A stretch of 41,802 nt of DNA from the NCBI GenBank assembly GCA_035691485.1, contig DASSIZ010000058.1, forward strand, positions 1-41,802, read 5' to 3'. Below, piece by piece: positions 31,888-40,526 of the stretch. The notes beneath the pieces are model-generated. The model saw only the letters and a list, made by a program, of their open reading frames with translations. It searched no databases and was not told where the DNA came from. Positions within the stretch are counted from its first letter, which is position 1, and every line of letters begins with the position of its first letter. Made by a program: the position numbers and the translations under genes. This stretch comes from Terriglobales bacterium. Lineage in GTDB: Bacteria > Acidobacteriota > Terriglobia > Terriglobales > Acidobacteriaceae.

Positions 31888-32934
31888 TCACGCTTGACGC
31901 GCGACCGGCTCGGGCGCCGCGGATTGCGGCTCGCATTGCATGGCTGCAATGACGGCGTCGGCGAACTGGGAAGTACCGGCGGTGCCGCCGACGTCGCGGG
32001 TGCGCGTGGACTTGTCGCGGTAGACCTTCTCGATGGCAGTGCGGATCCGCCAGGCGGCGTCGGATTCGCCGAGGTGGCGAAGCATCAGGATGGCGGAGCG
32101 GAGCAGGGCAGTGGGATTGGCGATATTGCGCCCGGCGATGTCGGGAGCAGAACCGTGAACCGCCTCGAAGATGGCGCAGCCCTCGCCGAAGTTGGCGCCG
32201 GGCACGACGCCAAGGCCGCCGACGAAGGCGGCGCAGAGGTCGCTGATGATGTCGCCGTAAAGATTTTCCAGCACCAGCATGTCGTACTGGTAAGGGTTGG
32301 TGACCAGTTGCATGCAGGTGTTGTCCACGATGTGCTCGCCGTAAGTGATTTCCGGGTACTCGCGGGCAACCTCGCGGGTGCAACGCAGGAACAGGCCGTC
32401 GGAAAGCTTCATGATGTTCGCCTTGTGAATGCAGTGAATGCGCTTGCGCTTGTTCTTGCGCGCGTATTCGAAGGCGAAGCGGGCGATGCGGGTGGAGGCT
32501 TTGGCGGTGATGATCTTCAGGCTCTCGACCACGCCGGGGACGACCTCGTGCTCGATTCCTGAGTAGAGTCCCTCCGTATTCTCGCGGATGATGATGAGGT
32601 CGACGTCGGGATAGCGGGTGGGAATGTGCGGCAGATTGCGAATGGGGCGGAAGTTGGCGTAAAGCTCGAAACGTTTGCGCAGGGCGACGTTGATGCTGGA
32701 GAAGCCCCCGCCGATCGGGGTGGTGATGGGACCTTTGAGCGCGACCTTGGTGCGTTCGAAGGAGTCGATCAGCGATTGCGGCAGGTACTCGTGGTATTTC
32801 TCATAGGCTTCGGCGCCGGCCTCCTGAGTGTCCCAATCAAACTTGACGCCGGTGGCCTGGAGAATGCGCACCGTGGCCGCGGTAATCTCGGGGCCAATGC
32901 CGTCGCCGGGGATGAGAGTGACTTTGTGAGCCAT
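31888..32934 (-). CDS. Isocitrate/isopropylmalate-type dehydrogenase (probably NAD-isocitrate)
   Basis: The 348-aa decarboxylating dehydrogenase begins KVTLIPGDGIGPEI. It carries the substrate block SSINVALRKRFELYANFRP with R-x9-R spacing and the Mg-binding NLYGDIISDLCAAFVGG. The nucleotide-contact end is EAVHGSAPDIAGRNIANP. The sequence SSINVALRKRF matches isocitrate-specific enzymes of the monomer-length eukaryote/IDH3-like group, and leuB is less likely. NAD rather than NADP use is inferred, as I did not check the specificity loop in detail. With fumC it would serve the TCA cycle. The ATG at 32934 starts the conserved part. An upstream start at 32991 is not preferred. Confidence 0.85.
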   Translation of the reverse strand: MAHKVTLIPGDGIGPEITAATVRILQATGVKFDWDTQEAGAEAYEKYHEYLPQSLIDSFERTKVALKGPITTPIGGGFSSINVALRKRFELYANFRPIRNLPHIPTRYPDVDLIIIRENTEGLYSGIEHEVVPGVVESLKIITAKASTRIARFAFEYARKNKRKRIHCIHKANIMKLSDGLFLRCTREVAREYPEITYGEHIVDNTCMQLVTNPYQYDMLVLENLYGDIISDLCAAFVGGLGVVPGANFGEGCAIFEAVHGSAPDIAGRNIANPTALLRSAILMLRHLGESDAAWRIRTAIEKVYRDKSTRTRDVGGTAGTSQFADAVIAAMQCEPQSAAPEPVARQA

Positions 32935-32956
32935 GAATGAATGCCGAATGCCGAAC
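32934..32956. repeat. Iterated-word stretch (GAATGCCGAATGCCG), one arm
   Basis: GAATGAATGCCGAATGCCG: three GAATG words at and just upstream of the dehydrogenase start. Related to the GAATGCAG element at 23005-23097. Confidence 0.4.
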
Positions 32957-33099
32957 GTACTTGGATGCATAACTGCTTCTGTTCGACCCATCCGAGTCTA
33001 CCAGTGGCACGCTGTTGCAGCATAGTTTCAGGGGCGGCACACCCAGGCTGAGTGGCATCAAACAGGATATTGGTCCTGGACGAATTGGAGTCAACATTG

Positions 33100-33906
33100 G
33101 TGTCTGACAAAACCGCCGACCGCATCCGCTCCGGTCTCAGCAAAGTTCCGCAGGTCACGCTTGTGTTCTGGGTGGTCAAGATTCTCGCCACCACACTGGG
33201 CGAGACGGGCGGCGACGCGCTATCCATGACTCTGAAGCTGGGATACCTGGTCAGTACCCTGATCTTTCTCGTATTTTTTGCCGTCACGCTGGCGGGACAG
33301 GTCTTTTCGAAGCGCTACCACCCGGTCGCCTACTGGACGGTGGTCGTGGCGACCACGACGGTGGGCACGACCACCTCCGACTACCTGGACCGAACGCTGG
33401 GGCTTGGGTACGTGAAGTCCTCGATCATGTTGTTCTGCGCGGTGCTGGTGGTGCTTTTTGCCTGGAAATTTGCGGCCGGCAGGATTGAATACCAGGACAT
33501 CACATCGCGGAGAGACGAAATTTTCTACTGGCTGGCCATCCTGGTTTCGAACACGCTGGGGACCGCGCTGGGCGACTTCATGGCGAGTTCGACCGGAATC
33601 GGCTTCGAGCGGGGCGCCCTGGTGTTTGCGGGACTGATCGCGCTGGTGGCGGCGGCCCACTTCTACACCAGCATTCCCGACAACGTGTTGTTCTGGGCGG
33701 CCTACGTTTTGACGCGGCCGCTGGGGGCGACGCTGGGCGACACGCTTACGAAATCGCATGCCGAGGGCGGACTCGGGCTGGGCCGGATTTACTCTTCGCT
33801 GGTCATCGCGGTGATGATGGTCTTCATGATTTCCTTGACGTCGCTGCGCAAGCGGGCACAATTTCCCGTGCATGGCGTCAGAGAAGCGGGCGCGGAAGGC
33901 GATTAA
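33100..33906 (+). CDS. COG4705-type membrane protein with four internal repeats
   Basis: The product (about 268 aa) is mostly membrane-embedded and has four related segments, each ending with a Leu/Gly-rich T-L-G-x3-G-D motif: ATTLGETGGDALS, TVGTTTSDYLD, NTLGTALGDFMA and PLGATLGDTLTK. Each is followed by one or two hydrophobic helices, giving about eight in total. This pattern is seen in the uncharacterised family COG4705; its role is unknown, though the conserved acidic motif within membrane helices suggests a transporter or ion-coupled protein. GGAG at 33087-33090 supports a start at GTG 33100 or the adjacent TTG 33097; a start at 33052 would add residues before the Shine-Dalgarno. Confidence 0.82.
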   Translation: MSDKTADRIRSGLSKVPQVTLVFWVVKILATTLGETGGDALSMTLKLGYLVSTLIFLVFFAVTLAGQVFSKRYHPVAYWTVVVATTTVGTTTSDYLDRTLGLGYVKSSIMLFCAVLVVLFAWKFAAGRIEYQDITSRRDEIFYWLAILVSNTLGTALGDFMASSTGIGFERGALVFAGLIALVAAAHFYTSIPDNVLFWAAYVLTRPLGATLGDTLTKSHAEGGLGLGRIYSSLVIAVMMVFMISLTSLRKRAQFPVHGVREAGAEGD

Positions 33907-34067
33907 GCCGCTGCAACCGGCTTGCCACATCGTTCCACAGGGCACGAGTGCGTTTGAGATGCGACCGCACCGCACCATCCTGTCGCTAACCATTGCCAAC
34001 CTGGCGGGTCTAACGAAGATGCAGGCCGAACTTTTTCCGTGCTGATTCGTATTGCACGTGAGAGAGC

Positions 34068-36383
34068 ATGCACTTCTATCCACGAATCGTGCTGTACGGG
34101 TTGATATTGGTTGCGACCGTCACGCGGATGCAGGGGGCGGAATCGGTGGCGCTGCAGCGCGTCTCGCATCCGCCACGGATTGAAGACTTCGGGCAGTCGC
34201 CGCCGCAGGGCGCCGCGCGTGAACTCACAAAAGTGAGCGGGTTTATCCAGAGCCAGCCCTCCGACGGCCAGCCGGCGACGCAGCGGACGGAGGCATATCT
34301 CGGTTACGACAGCACGAATGTCTATGTTGCGTTCGTTTGCGAAGACCAGTCGCCAGGGGCGATTCGCAGCCATCTGACCCGGCGCGAGCCCTCGACACCG
34401 TTCGATGCGGAAGACTATGTCGAAATCACTCTCGACACCTTCCGCGACCAGCGGCACGCATTCGTCTTTGACATCAACCCGCGCGGGGTGCAAGCGGACG
34501 CGCTGCGCACCGAAGGCCAAGGCAACGATTATTCCTGGGACACGGTATGGCATTCCTGGTCGCGGGTGACCGAGCGAGGCTTCGTCATCCTGGCAGCGAT
34601 TCCCTTCAAGAGCCTGCGCTTTCGTGGCTCATCGGCCGCGGGATGGGGAATCACGCTGATGCGGTATCTCTCCCGCAATGACGAGAACGACTACTGGCCG
34701 CGAGTTTCGTCGCGCATTTCGGGCCTTCTGAACCAGGAAGCAACTGTCACCGGACTGGAAAATATCTCTCCGTCCCGCAACATGCAATTCATTCCTTACG
34801 GAGAGGCAAGAAGCTTTCGTGCGCTCGACCAGCGCGATCCGGTGCAGCCGCGCTTCGATAGCTGCACGCTGTGCGGCAAGATCGGTCTGGATTCCAAGTT
34901 CGTGTTCCACAACAGCCTGGTGCTGGATACCACCATCCGGCCCGACTTCGCGCAGATCGAGTCCGACGAGCCGCAGAACACGATCAACCAGCGCTTTGAA
35001 GTTTTCTTTCCGGAGAAGCGCCCGTTTTTCCTGGAAAACTCGAATTTTTTCGAGGCGCCGCTGATTGCGGTCGGACTGCAGACGCGAATGGTTTTCACGC
35101 GGCGAATTTCCGACCCCACCGCGGGCGTGCGCTTGACCGGTAAGCAGGGGCCGTGGAACCTGGGATTTTTCGTGGTCGATGACCGTTCCCCCGGCGAGAT
35201 TGTCACCGATTCTGATCCCTTGCACGGCCAGCGCGCATACTTCGGGATCGGGCGAGTCAGCTACGACATCGGCAACCAATCCGCCATCGGCGCCATGTAT
35301 ACCCACCGCGAATTCCAGGGCATGTTCAACCGCGTGGGCGGGCTGGACGGCGTGTTCCGCCTCAATAAGAACTGGAGCGCAACCTATCGCGGTTACATGA
35401 GCTCGACACTGGATACGACCGGATACCTGTTCGGCCAACACCATGAGGGCGTGCTGTTCGGCAACGGCCGGCGGTTCACCCTCAGCCTGCAGTACCTGGA
35501 CATCACCCCGAACTTCCGCACCGAGACGGGCTTTGTGCCCCGCACCGACCAGCGCGCCCTCAACGAGTACGGACACTTCTACTTTCGTCCGGAAGGCAAG
35601 CATCTCGTCTTCCACGGGCCGGAAGAAAACGGGACGCAGATGTGGGACCAGACCAACACCGTGGTGCAGCAGGTCTTCAGCTTCGATTACGTGTTCGGAT
35701 TCCGCGGAAACATCATCGTGGCGCCGATCGTGGCGTATGAATCTGACGTGCTTCGCCCGCAGGATTTTCCGGGCCTACCGGGCAGGCGCCAGTTCGTGCA
35801 AGACGCCTGGGGCCTGGTTTTCAAAGGCAGTTTCAAGCGTTTCCTGAGCTGGAACACCAAGATCATCCGCGATGGAACACCGGTGGTGGTGCCGGCGGCC
35901 GGGCAGTTGCCGTACACGGGAAATGAAACTGCGATTACGCAAACGCTGACGGTGCGACCCACCGGCAGCCTGCAGATCGATAACACCTACATCCTCGACC
36001 AAGTGACAAACGGCGCCGTCCACCACGCCGTGTTCAACAACCACATCATCCGTTCCAAGTGGAACTACCAGTTCTCGCGCGAGCTCTCATTACGGTTCAT
36101 CGGCCAATACAACGGCTTGCTGTCCAACCCGGTTTACAGCTCGTTGCAGACGCAGAAGGCCGTCAACACCGACATCCTCCTTACCTACCTGGTCCACCCC
36201 GGGACGGCGATCTACGTGGGATACAACTCCAACCAGGAGAATGTGAGCCCGGGACTGTGCGTTCACTTGCCAGGATCGACGGAGTGCGACCCGAGCGGCA
36301 ACGGCCTGGTGCGCACCCGAGGCATTGGCAGCAACGACGGCAGGCTGTTTTTCGTGAAGGTCAGCTACCTGTGGCGGCGCTGA
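34068..36383 (+). CDS. CBM9-like / DUF5916 outer-membrane beta-barrel protein
   Basis: The 771-aa product has a signal peptide (LILVATVTRMQGAESVALQR, cleavage near QGA). An N-terminal carbohydrate-binding CBM9-like domain covers about 30-225 (AYLGYDSTNVYVAFVCEDQS, GFVILAAIPFKSLRF). The DUF5916 part contains FPEKRPFFLENSNFFEAPL (about 316-334), then many alternating polar/aromatic strands ending in a C-terminal strand with a terminal aromatic residue (VKVSYLWRR). This architecture is common in Acidobacteriota and Bacteroidetes, near or like TonB-dependent systems. A role in surface polysaccharide or proteolysis is inferred, not shown. The gene stands alone. Confidence 0.82.
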   Translation: MHFYPRIVLYGLILVATVTRMQGAESVALQRVSHPPRIEDFGQSPPQGAARELTKVSGFIQSQPSDGQPATQRTEAYLGYDSTNVYVAFVCEDQSPGAIRSHLTRREPSTPFDAEDYVEITLDTFRDQRHAFVFDINPRGVQADALRTEGQGNDYSWDTVWHSWSRVTERGFVILAAIPFKSLRFRGSSAAGWGITLMRYLSRNDENDYWPRVSSRISGLLNQEATVTGLENISPSRNMQFIPYGEARSFRALDQRDPVQPRFDSCTLCGKIGLDSKFVFHNSLVLDTTIRPDFAQIESDEPQNTINQRFEVFFPEKRPFFLENSNFFEAPLIAVGLQTRMVFTRRISDPTAGVRLTGKQGPWNLGFFVVDDRSPGEIVTDSDPLHGQRAYFGIGRVSYDIGNQSAIGAMYTHREFQGMFNRVGGLDGVFRLNKNWSATYRGYMSSTLDTTGYLFGQHHEGVLFGNGRRFTLSLQYLDITPNFRTETGFVPRTDQRALNEYGHFYFRPEGKHLVFHGPEENGTQMWDQTNTVVQQVFSFDYVFGFRGNIIVAPIVAYESDVLRPQDFPGLPGRRQFVQDAWGLVFKGSFKRFLSWNTKIIRDGTPVVVPAAGQLPYTGNETAITQTLTVRPTGSLQIDNTYILDQVTNGAVHHAVFNNHIIRSKWNYQFSRELSLRFIGQYNGLLSNPVYSSLQTQKAVNTDILLTYLVHPGTAIYVGYNSNQENVSPGLCVHLPGSTECDPSGNGLVRTRGIGSNDGRLFFVKVSYLWRR

Positions 36384-36460
36384 TGAAGTGGTGAGTAGGA
36401 ATCAGAACATATGCCGGGACCGGGCAAATGTGGGTCGCCCGCGCCGGGCAGTTGGGTTGT

Positions 36461-36964
36461 TCACTGGACCTTGGGGTCAAGGTTTTTCGCCTTGGCCGGC
36501 GCCGCCATGTCCTTGGCCTTGAGCAGGTCCTTCAACTCCAGCATGAACTCCTGCACGTCCTTGAAGTCGAGATAGACGGAAGCGAAGCGGACGTAGGCGA
36601 CTTTGTCGTGGCGGCGCAGGCGGTTCATGATCAGCTCGCCGATTTCGCTAGTCTTGCGCTCGCGCTCGGGAGAGTTGATGACGAACTCCTCGGCCTCGTT
36701 GACGATCTGCTCCAGTTTGCCGATGGAGATAGGACGTTTTTCGGAGGCGCGCATCAGGCCGTTGAGCACCTTCTGGCGGTCGAAGCGTTCGCGGCGGCCG
36801 TCCTTTTTCACCACCATGTAAGGAATTTCGTCAATGCGCTCGTAGGTGGTGAAACGCTTGCCGCACTTGAGGCACTCGCGGCGCCGGCGGATGGATTCGC
36901 CTTCCTTGCTCTCGCGGGAATCGACGACGCGGTCGTTTTCAAAAGCGCAAAAAGGGCACTTCAT
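36461..36964 (-). CDS. nrdR: Transcriptional repressor of ribonucleotide reductase genes
   Basis: The 167-aa protein starts MKCPFC and has a zinc ribbon (Cys3, Cys6, Cys31, Cys34 with ECLKCGKRFTTYER), followed by an ATP-cone domain beginning near residue 49 (VVKKDGRRERFDRQKVL) that binds ATP/dATP. It binds NrdR boxes in front of nrd genes and represses when dATP is high; no nrd genes are in the window. The ATG at 36964 is required by the MKCPFC start. A long-tail C-terminus (about 150-167) is rich in Lys/Ala. It is isolated between the beta-barrel gene and the flippase gene. Confidence 0.95.
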   Translation of the reverse strand: MKCPFCAFENDRVVDSRESKEGESIRRRRECLKCGKRFTTYERIDEIPYMVVKKDGRRERFDRQKVLNGLMRASEKRPISIGKLEQIVNEAEEFVINSPERERKTSEIGELIMNRLRRHDKVAYVRFASVYLDFKDVQEFMLELKDLLKAKDMAAPAKAKNLDPKVQ

Positions 36965-37019
36965 GTCGGAGGCTTGGCGTACCGATCCAAGGAGATTGTA
37001 CACGGGGCAGGGAAGGTGA

Positions 37020-37048
37020 ATTGCGGAAGTGCCGAACCGCGGGCCGCG
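37020..37048. repeat. Iterated-word stretch (TTGCGGAAGTGCCGAACC), one arm
   Basis: TTGCGGAAGTGCCGAACCGC then GGGCCGCGG, a relative of the element at 3733-3804, in the 85-bp interval between nrdR and the flippase-like gene. Confidence 0.35.
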
Positions 37049-37049
37049 G

Positions 37050-38396
37050 TCAGAGCTTGCGAGGCTCGCCGGGAGCCGGGAGTCCGAAGCCTGCAGCCTG
37101 GTGTTCGGCTTTGTGCTCCAGTTCTTCTTCTTCGTGCGCCTCGTGCGAGATCTTGCGCAGGGAGAGGTGTTCGCGGTGTGCCAGGACCAGGCCGACGGGG
37201 ATGACGGCCATGAAGGTTACCAGCCAGAGCAGAATGCCGCAGCTCACGGCAAGTTCGGGGGGAATGCCGTAGATGACCTGTAGCGCGCTGATGACTGCGA
37301 GCTGGCTGCCGCCGCCGACCGCGGGCAACTGCGCGACCGAGCCCACCATGCTGAAGCCCATGAGCAGAAGAACGTGGCTGAGGTCGAGATCAGAAAGGTG
37401 AGGCCGGTCGCCGATCCGCTTCAGCCGGCTTTTTCCCCGGAAGAGCCAATAGCCGTGCGTGTGGGGGGCATCCAGCCGCTCGATGTGATAGCCCTTGGCC
37501 TCCAACCCCTCGCGCAGTTGCGCGATAGTGAACTCGTCGAGTGCTTGCCCGGCCAGCAGCGGGAGCTCAGCAAGGTGCGCCGTTTCGACGTCGACCGCAT
37601 GCGGCTCGGGCCTCTGTCCTGCGGCTCGCGCCTGGCGGTATCCAGGCTCGGAGGGGTAAGAGTGCGCCACCGCGCGATAGGCGAGCGCAATCAGAAGCCA
37701 GATGGCCAGCGATAAAGCGGCGACCTGCATGAAGGAATAGCGGTCGCGAATGGTATCGAGGCCGACCCCAAAGGCGCGCGTCTTCTCCTCGAGGTGGTGA
37801 GCCAACTTGCTGGACAGCGGGGTGACCCGGCGGTGCAGGAAGGCGGCGACCTGCGGGCCGCGGGTGCGGATCAGGTAACAGATCGCCCCGACGGCGGCGA
37901 CGATGCCTGCCAGCACCACGGCCGCTTCCTGGAACCTCCCGATGTAGGGGTTCACTTGGATGCTGGTGGGAACGAACACATCGATGAGCATGAGCACGGC
38001 GAAGGCGCCGATGTCGAAGATGCGCTCGACCGTCCAGACCCCAATCTGCGAAGACAAGGAAACGTTTTCTTTCTTGGCGATCAGGTAGGGACGGACGAAC
38101 TCGCCGGGGCGCCCGAGCAGCGCCAGCCCGGTGAAACCGATGAAGGTGGGTCCGATTAGATCGCGGGATCGAGCGTTGCAGATGGGCTTGAGAAACACTT
38201 TCCAGCGGAGCGAGCGCAGCAGGTAGGTGACGTAAATGAGGGTGACGGCTAAGGCGAGGTGAGCGGCGTCGATGCCGGCAGACTCGGCGCGGAAGCGTCC
38301 CCAATCGAAGGCGCGCCAGTGCTGTATCTGGAGATAGATGAGCACTCCCAGCACAGCCAGGACCACGGCGGTCGTCAGAATTCGTTTTGTGCTCAT
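37050..38396 (-). CDS. Flippase-like membrane protein (lysylphosphatidylglycerol synthase TM family) with inserted domain
   Basis: The 448-aa membrane protein has the family's helices, including YLLRSLRWKVFLKP (57-70), GRPGEFVRPYLI (95-106), the VWTVERIFDIGAF helix and GSVAQLPAVGGGSQLAVISA (352-371). These match the UPF0104/LPG-synthase-TM superfamily of glycolipid-related proteins. Between helices at about 245 and 335 there is a 90-residue soluble insert, with the helical AELPLLAGQALDEFTIAQLR then EGLEAKGYHIERLDAPHT and YWLFRGKSRLKRI, not seen in the plain family. The last 40 residues are charged and histidine/glutamate-rich. Role: possible transfer or flipping of a lipid-linked sugar, inferred from the superfamily. 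The start ATG is at 38396. Confidence 0.82.
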   Translation of the reverse strand: MSTKRILTTAVVLAVLGVLIYLQIQHWRAFDWGRFRAESAGIDAAHLALAVTLIYVTYLLRSLRWKVFLKPICNARSRDLIGPTFIGFTGLALLGRPGEFVRPYLIAKKENVSLSSQIGVWTVERIFDIGAFAVLMLIDVFVPTSIQVNPYIGRFQEAAVVLAGIVAAVGAICYLIRTRGPQVAAFLHRRVTPLSSKLAHHLEEKTRAFGVGLDTIRDRYSFMQVAALSLAIWLLIALAYRAVAHSYPSEPGYRQARAAGQRPEPHAVDVETAHLAELPLLAGQALDEFTIAQLREGLEAKGYHIERLDAPHTHGYWLFRGKSRLKRIGDRPHLSDLDLSHVLLLMGFSMVGSVAQLPAVGGGSQLAVISALQVIYGIPPELAVSCGILLWLVTFMAVIPVGLVLAHREHLSLRKISHEAHEEEELEHKAEHQAAGFGLPAPGEPRKL

Positions 38397-38440
38397 CCCG
38401 CTGGCAACAAATTCAAAAGTAAACGAGGTGCGGAAAGAAA

Positions 38441-38600
38441 GCCAGTAGCTAAGGGAGTTAGTGCTTAGGAGTTAGCGTAACTGGTGCGCGCGCGGCAGCA
38501 ACCCGTTGATTGGGTACCGAGCTGGCGCCGAATACAGCTGAGCGCCATAGGCGAACACAAGCTCGCCACCCCTAACTACCAGCCCCCGACTACTAATTCC
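38441..38600. repeat. Iterated-word foldback (AGTTAGT class)
   Basis: Left arm (38441-38476) CCAGTAGCTAAGGGAGTTAG plus TGCTTAGGAGTTAGC. Right arm (38569-38600) ACCCCTAACTACCAGCCCCC plus GACTACTAATTCC. About 90 bp of unrelated sequence lie between, wider than other members. Its word is that of the element at 2067-2178, 36 kb away. It lies between the lytic transglycosylase stop and the flippase start. Confidence 0.65.
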
Positions 38601-38615
38601 TTTGTTGGATGCCGA

Positions 38616-39392
38616 TCACGAGCCCGGGACGGGGCTGGCGGCGGGTTTGGCTTCAGCGCGAGCCGATTTCGGAGGGTTTGGATTCTTGGTCTGGGCCTTG
38701 CGAGCGGCCAGTTTCTTGCGATTGTAATCGCGAATGATGCTGGAAACGTACGCGCGTGTCTCGCGGTAGGGAGGAACGCCCTGGTACTGCTCCACGCGGT
38801 GAGGCCCGGCATTGTAGGCGGCCAAGGCCTTCGCGAGATCGCCGTGATAGCGCGCCAGCAATTCGCGTAAGTAACGGGTGCCGCCATCGACGTTGTCTTG
38901 GGCATCGAAGGAGTTCTGGACGCCGAGTTTCGCAGCGGTGTCGGGCATCAACTGCATCAAGCCGCGCGCCCCTTTGGGAGAAACCGCCTTGGGATTGAAG
39001 CCGCTCTCGGCGCGAATGACACTGTCGATCAAGTCAGCATCCAGGAGATGCTTATCGCTGGCGGCGGCGACCACGGACTTCATGTCGACAGCGGAGAGTT
39101 GGGGCGCCGCGCTGGCCGGCGGGCGCGGCAGTTGTTCCTGGGAGAGATCGGTGATTTCCTCGGTCGGCACATCAACATAGCTGCTTTCCGAGGCGGTGGT
39201 GTAGAGGCGCGAAGTTTCGCCGCTGACGCTGCGGTGGTCAAAGCGCATGCTGAAACCGTTGCGCAAGGTGGCCACGTAGACCATGCCGGGTGCGCCAACG
39301 GCGGCGGCGGGTAACGGAGCAGCGGATGAATCGGCCCGGGCGACCGCTGTCATCACCGCCAGCAAAACCAAGATTTGTGCCAGGGTCCTCAT
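38616..39392 (-). CDS. Periplasmic lytic transglycosylase (SLT domain)
   Basis: Cleaves peptidoglycan glycan strands to 1,6-anhydro-muropeptides. The 258-aa product has a signal peptide (MRTLAQILVLLAVMTAVARA) and a linker. The SLT domain (about 100-225) has the catalytic Glu in IRAESGFNP (E129), GLMQLMP (144-150) and AYNAGP (192-197). The linker (about 35-100) is a Tyr/Thr-rich stretch of unknown role. A basic Lys/Arg/Pro tail ends the protein. It overlaps the HAD gene stop by four bases (ATGA), so translation is coupled. No membrane anchor other than the signal is seen. Confidence 0.92.
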   Translation of the reverse strand: MRTLAQILVLLAVMTAVARADSSAAPLPAAAVGAPGMVYVATLRNGFSMRFDHRSVSGETSRLYTTASESSYVDVPTEEITDLSQEQLPRPPASAAPQLSAVDMKSVVAAASDKHLLDADLIDSVIRAESGFNPKAVSPKGARGLMQLMPDTAAKLGVQNSFDAQDNVDGGTRYLRELLARYHGDLAKALAAYNAGPHRVEQYQGVPPYRETRAYVSSIIRDYNRKKLAARKAQTKNPNPPKSARAEAKPAASPVPGS

Positions 39393-40270
39393 AATTGTGA
39401 ATGCGACTTCGCGGCCCCCAATGGGGCGCCTAAAACCTGTTCGACGGCAGCAGCAACACCGCTCTGATCGTTGGATGCGGTCTCCGTCCAGCCAAACTGC
39501 TTCAGCTCAGAGCACGCGTTCCCCATTATGACCGGTACCCCGGCAAACTCAAGCATTTCCACATCATTATAGTTATCACCAATGGCCATGACCTGGTTAC
39601 GAATGATTCCCCGGTGGCTTGACCAGCGCTCCAGGGCGTGCCCCTTGGAGCAGCCGGAATGGAGGATGTCCACGATGGTCAGATCGCGGGCGATGTATTC
39701 CGTCTTGAGAACGGTGATCTCATTCGCCATTCCTGCCGAGGCCAGGCGAGCTTGCGCCTGGTGCATGCGGGCGACGCTGCCGCAGAACATCAATTGAATG
39801 GGATCAGTGACCAGAGCATCCTCCAGCGGCGCCACGCGCTCGATATAGGCCGCATTCTTGTCCATCCAGCGGCTGATGGAGGCGTGCAGCTCGTCGGTGC
39901 GCTCGACCACCAGGGCGCCGCGTCCCTCGCGCTCAAAGGTAAGGACAGCGTAGCCGCGAAATTCGTCCATGTAGCGGATCAGCTTGCGCGCGCTGGCGGC
40001 GGGCAGCTTGTCGGTGAAGAAGTGTTCGCCGCGGGTGGACATGGTGACGGCGCCATTGGAGCTGATCAGCCAGAGGTCGAAGCCGAGGGCCTGGGCAATC
40101 GGCATGGCAAAGATGTGACGGCGGCCGGTGACCAGGACAATCTCGATACCGGCATCGTGGGCTCGCCGCAGGGCCGCCAGGTTAGCGGCCGGGACTTGGA
40201 ATTGGGGATCGAGCAGGGTGCCATCAATGTCGATGGCGATCAGTCTGATATTCGGAGTCACTGGGTTCAT
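39389..40270 (-). CDS. HAD-superfamily hydrolase, Cof type
   Basis: The 293-aa phosphatase-like protein starts MNPVTPNIRL. Motif I is DIDGTLLD (14-21); motif II is in VLVTGRR; the Lys motif is in SKGHALERW; motif IV is GDNYNDVEML. A cap of the Cof/IIB type sits between motifs II and III. Such enzymes dephosphorylate sugar or cofactor phosphates; the substrate is unknown. The ATG at 40270 was selected because DIDGT starts 13 residues in; upstream in-frame codons belong to the iterated-word region. It ends in a four-base overlap with the lytic transglycosylase gene, which it precedes. Confidence 0.92.
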   Translation of the reverse strand: MNPVTPNIRLIAIDIDGTLLDPQFQVPAANLAALRRAHDAGIEIVLVTGRRHIFAMPIAQALGFDLWLISSNGAVTMSTRGEHFFTDKLPAASARKLIRYMDEFRGYAVLTFEREGRGALVVERTDELHASISRWMDKNAAYIERVAPLEDALVTDPIQLMFCGSVARMHQAQARLASAGMANEITVLKTEYIARDLTIVDILHSGCSKGHALERWSSHRGIIRNQVMAIGDNYNDVEMLEFAGVPVIMGNACSELKQFGWTETASNDQSGVAAAVEQVLGAPLGAAKSHSQL

Positions 40271-40306
40271 TCTAACGAAAAACAGGCGAACCGTGATTGT
40301 AGAGAA

Positions 40307-40366
40307 GTCGGTCAGCCGGTCAGTCGAACCGAGCGACTGAGAGACTAAAAGACTGACAGCTGACAG
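40307..40366. repeat. Iterated-word foldback (GTCAGTC / GACTGAC class)
   Basis: Left arm GTCGGTCAGCCGGTCAGTCG (40307-40327); right arm CGACTGAGAGACTAAAAGAC plus TGACAGCTGACAG (40334-40366). Only a few bases lie between, so a hairpin with internal mismatches is likely. It lies between the divergent HAD and NRAMP-related genes. The remaining leader (40367-40526) contains no gene or known riboswitch that I can support. Confidence 0.65.
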
Positions 40367-40526
40367 ATGGCCTGGAAAACCAGCCCGGGGGAGAATAATT
40401 TGCATGCGCCGGGCGAACGATTGTGGGTGACGCGATTGGAGGACGGCATTTATTCTGTTCGCGCTGTCGCGAGCATCGAACCCAAACGGCGCAGTTTTCG
40501 CCGGCAAACGCGCGGGGAACAGTCCA

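Noticed and set aside
40367-40526. Metal-responsive riboswitch before the NRAMP-related gene
   Set aside because: No match to the yybP-ykoY or M-box core; only generic GC-rich hairpins.
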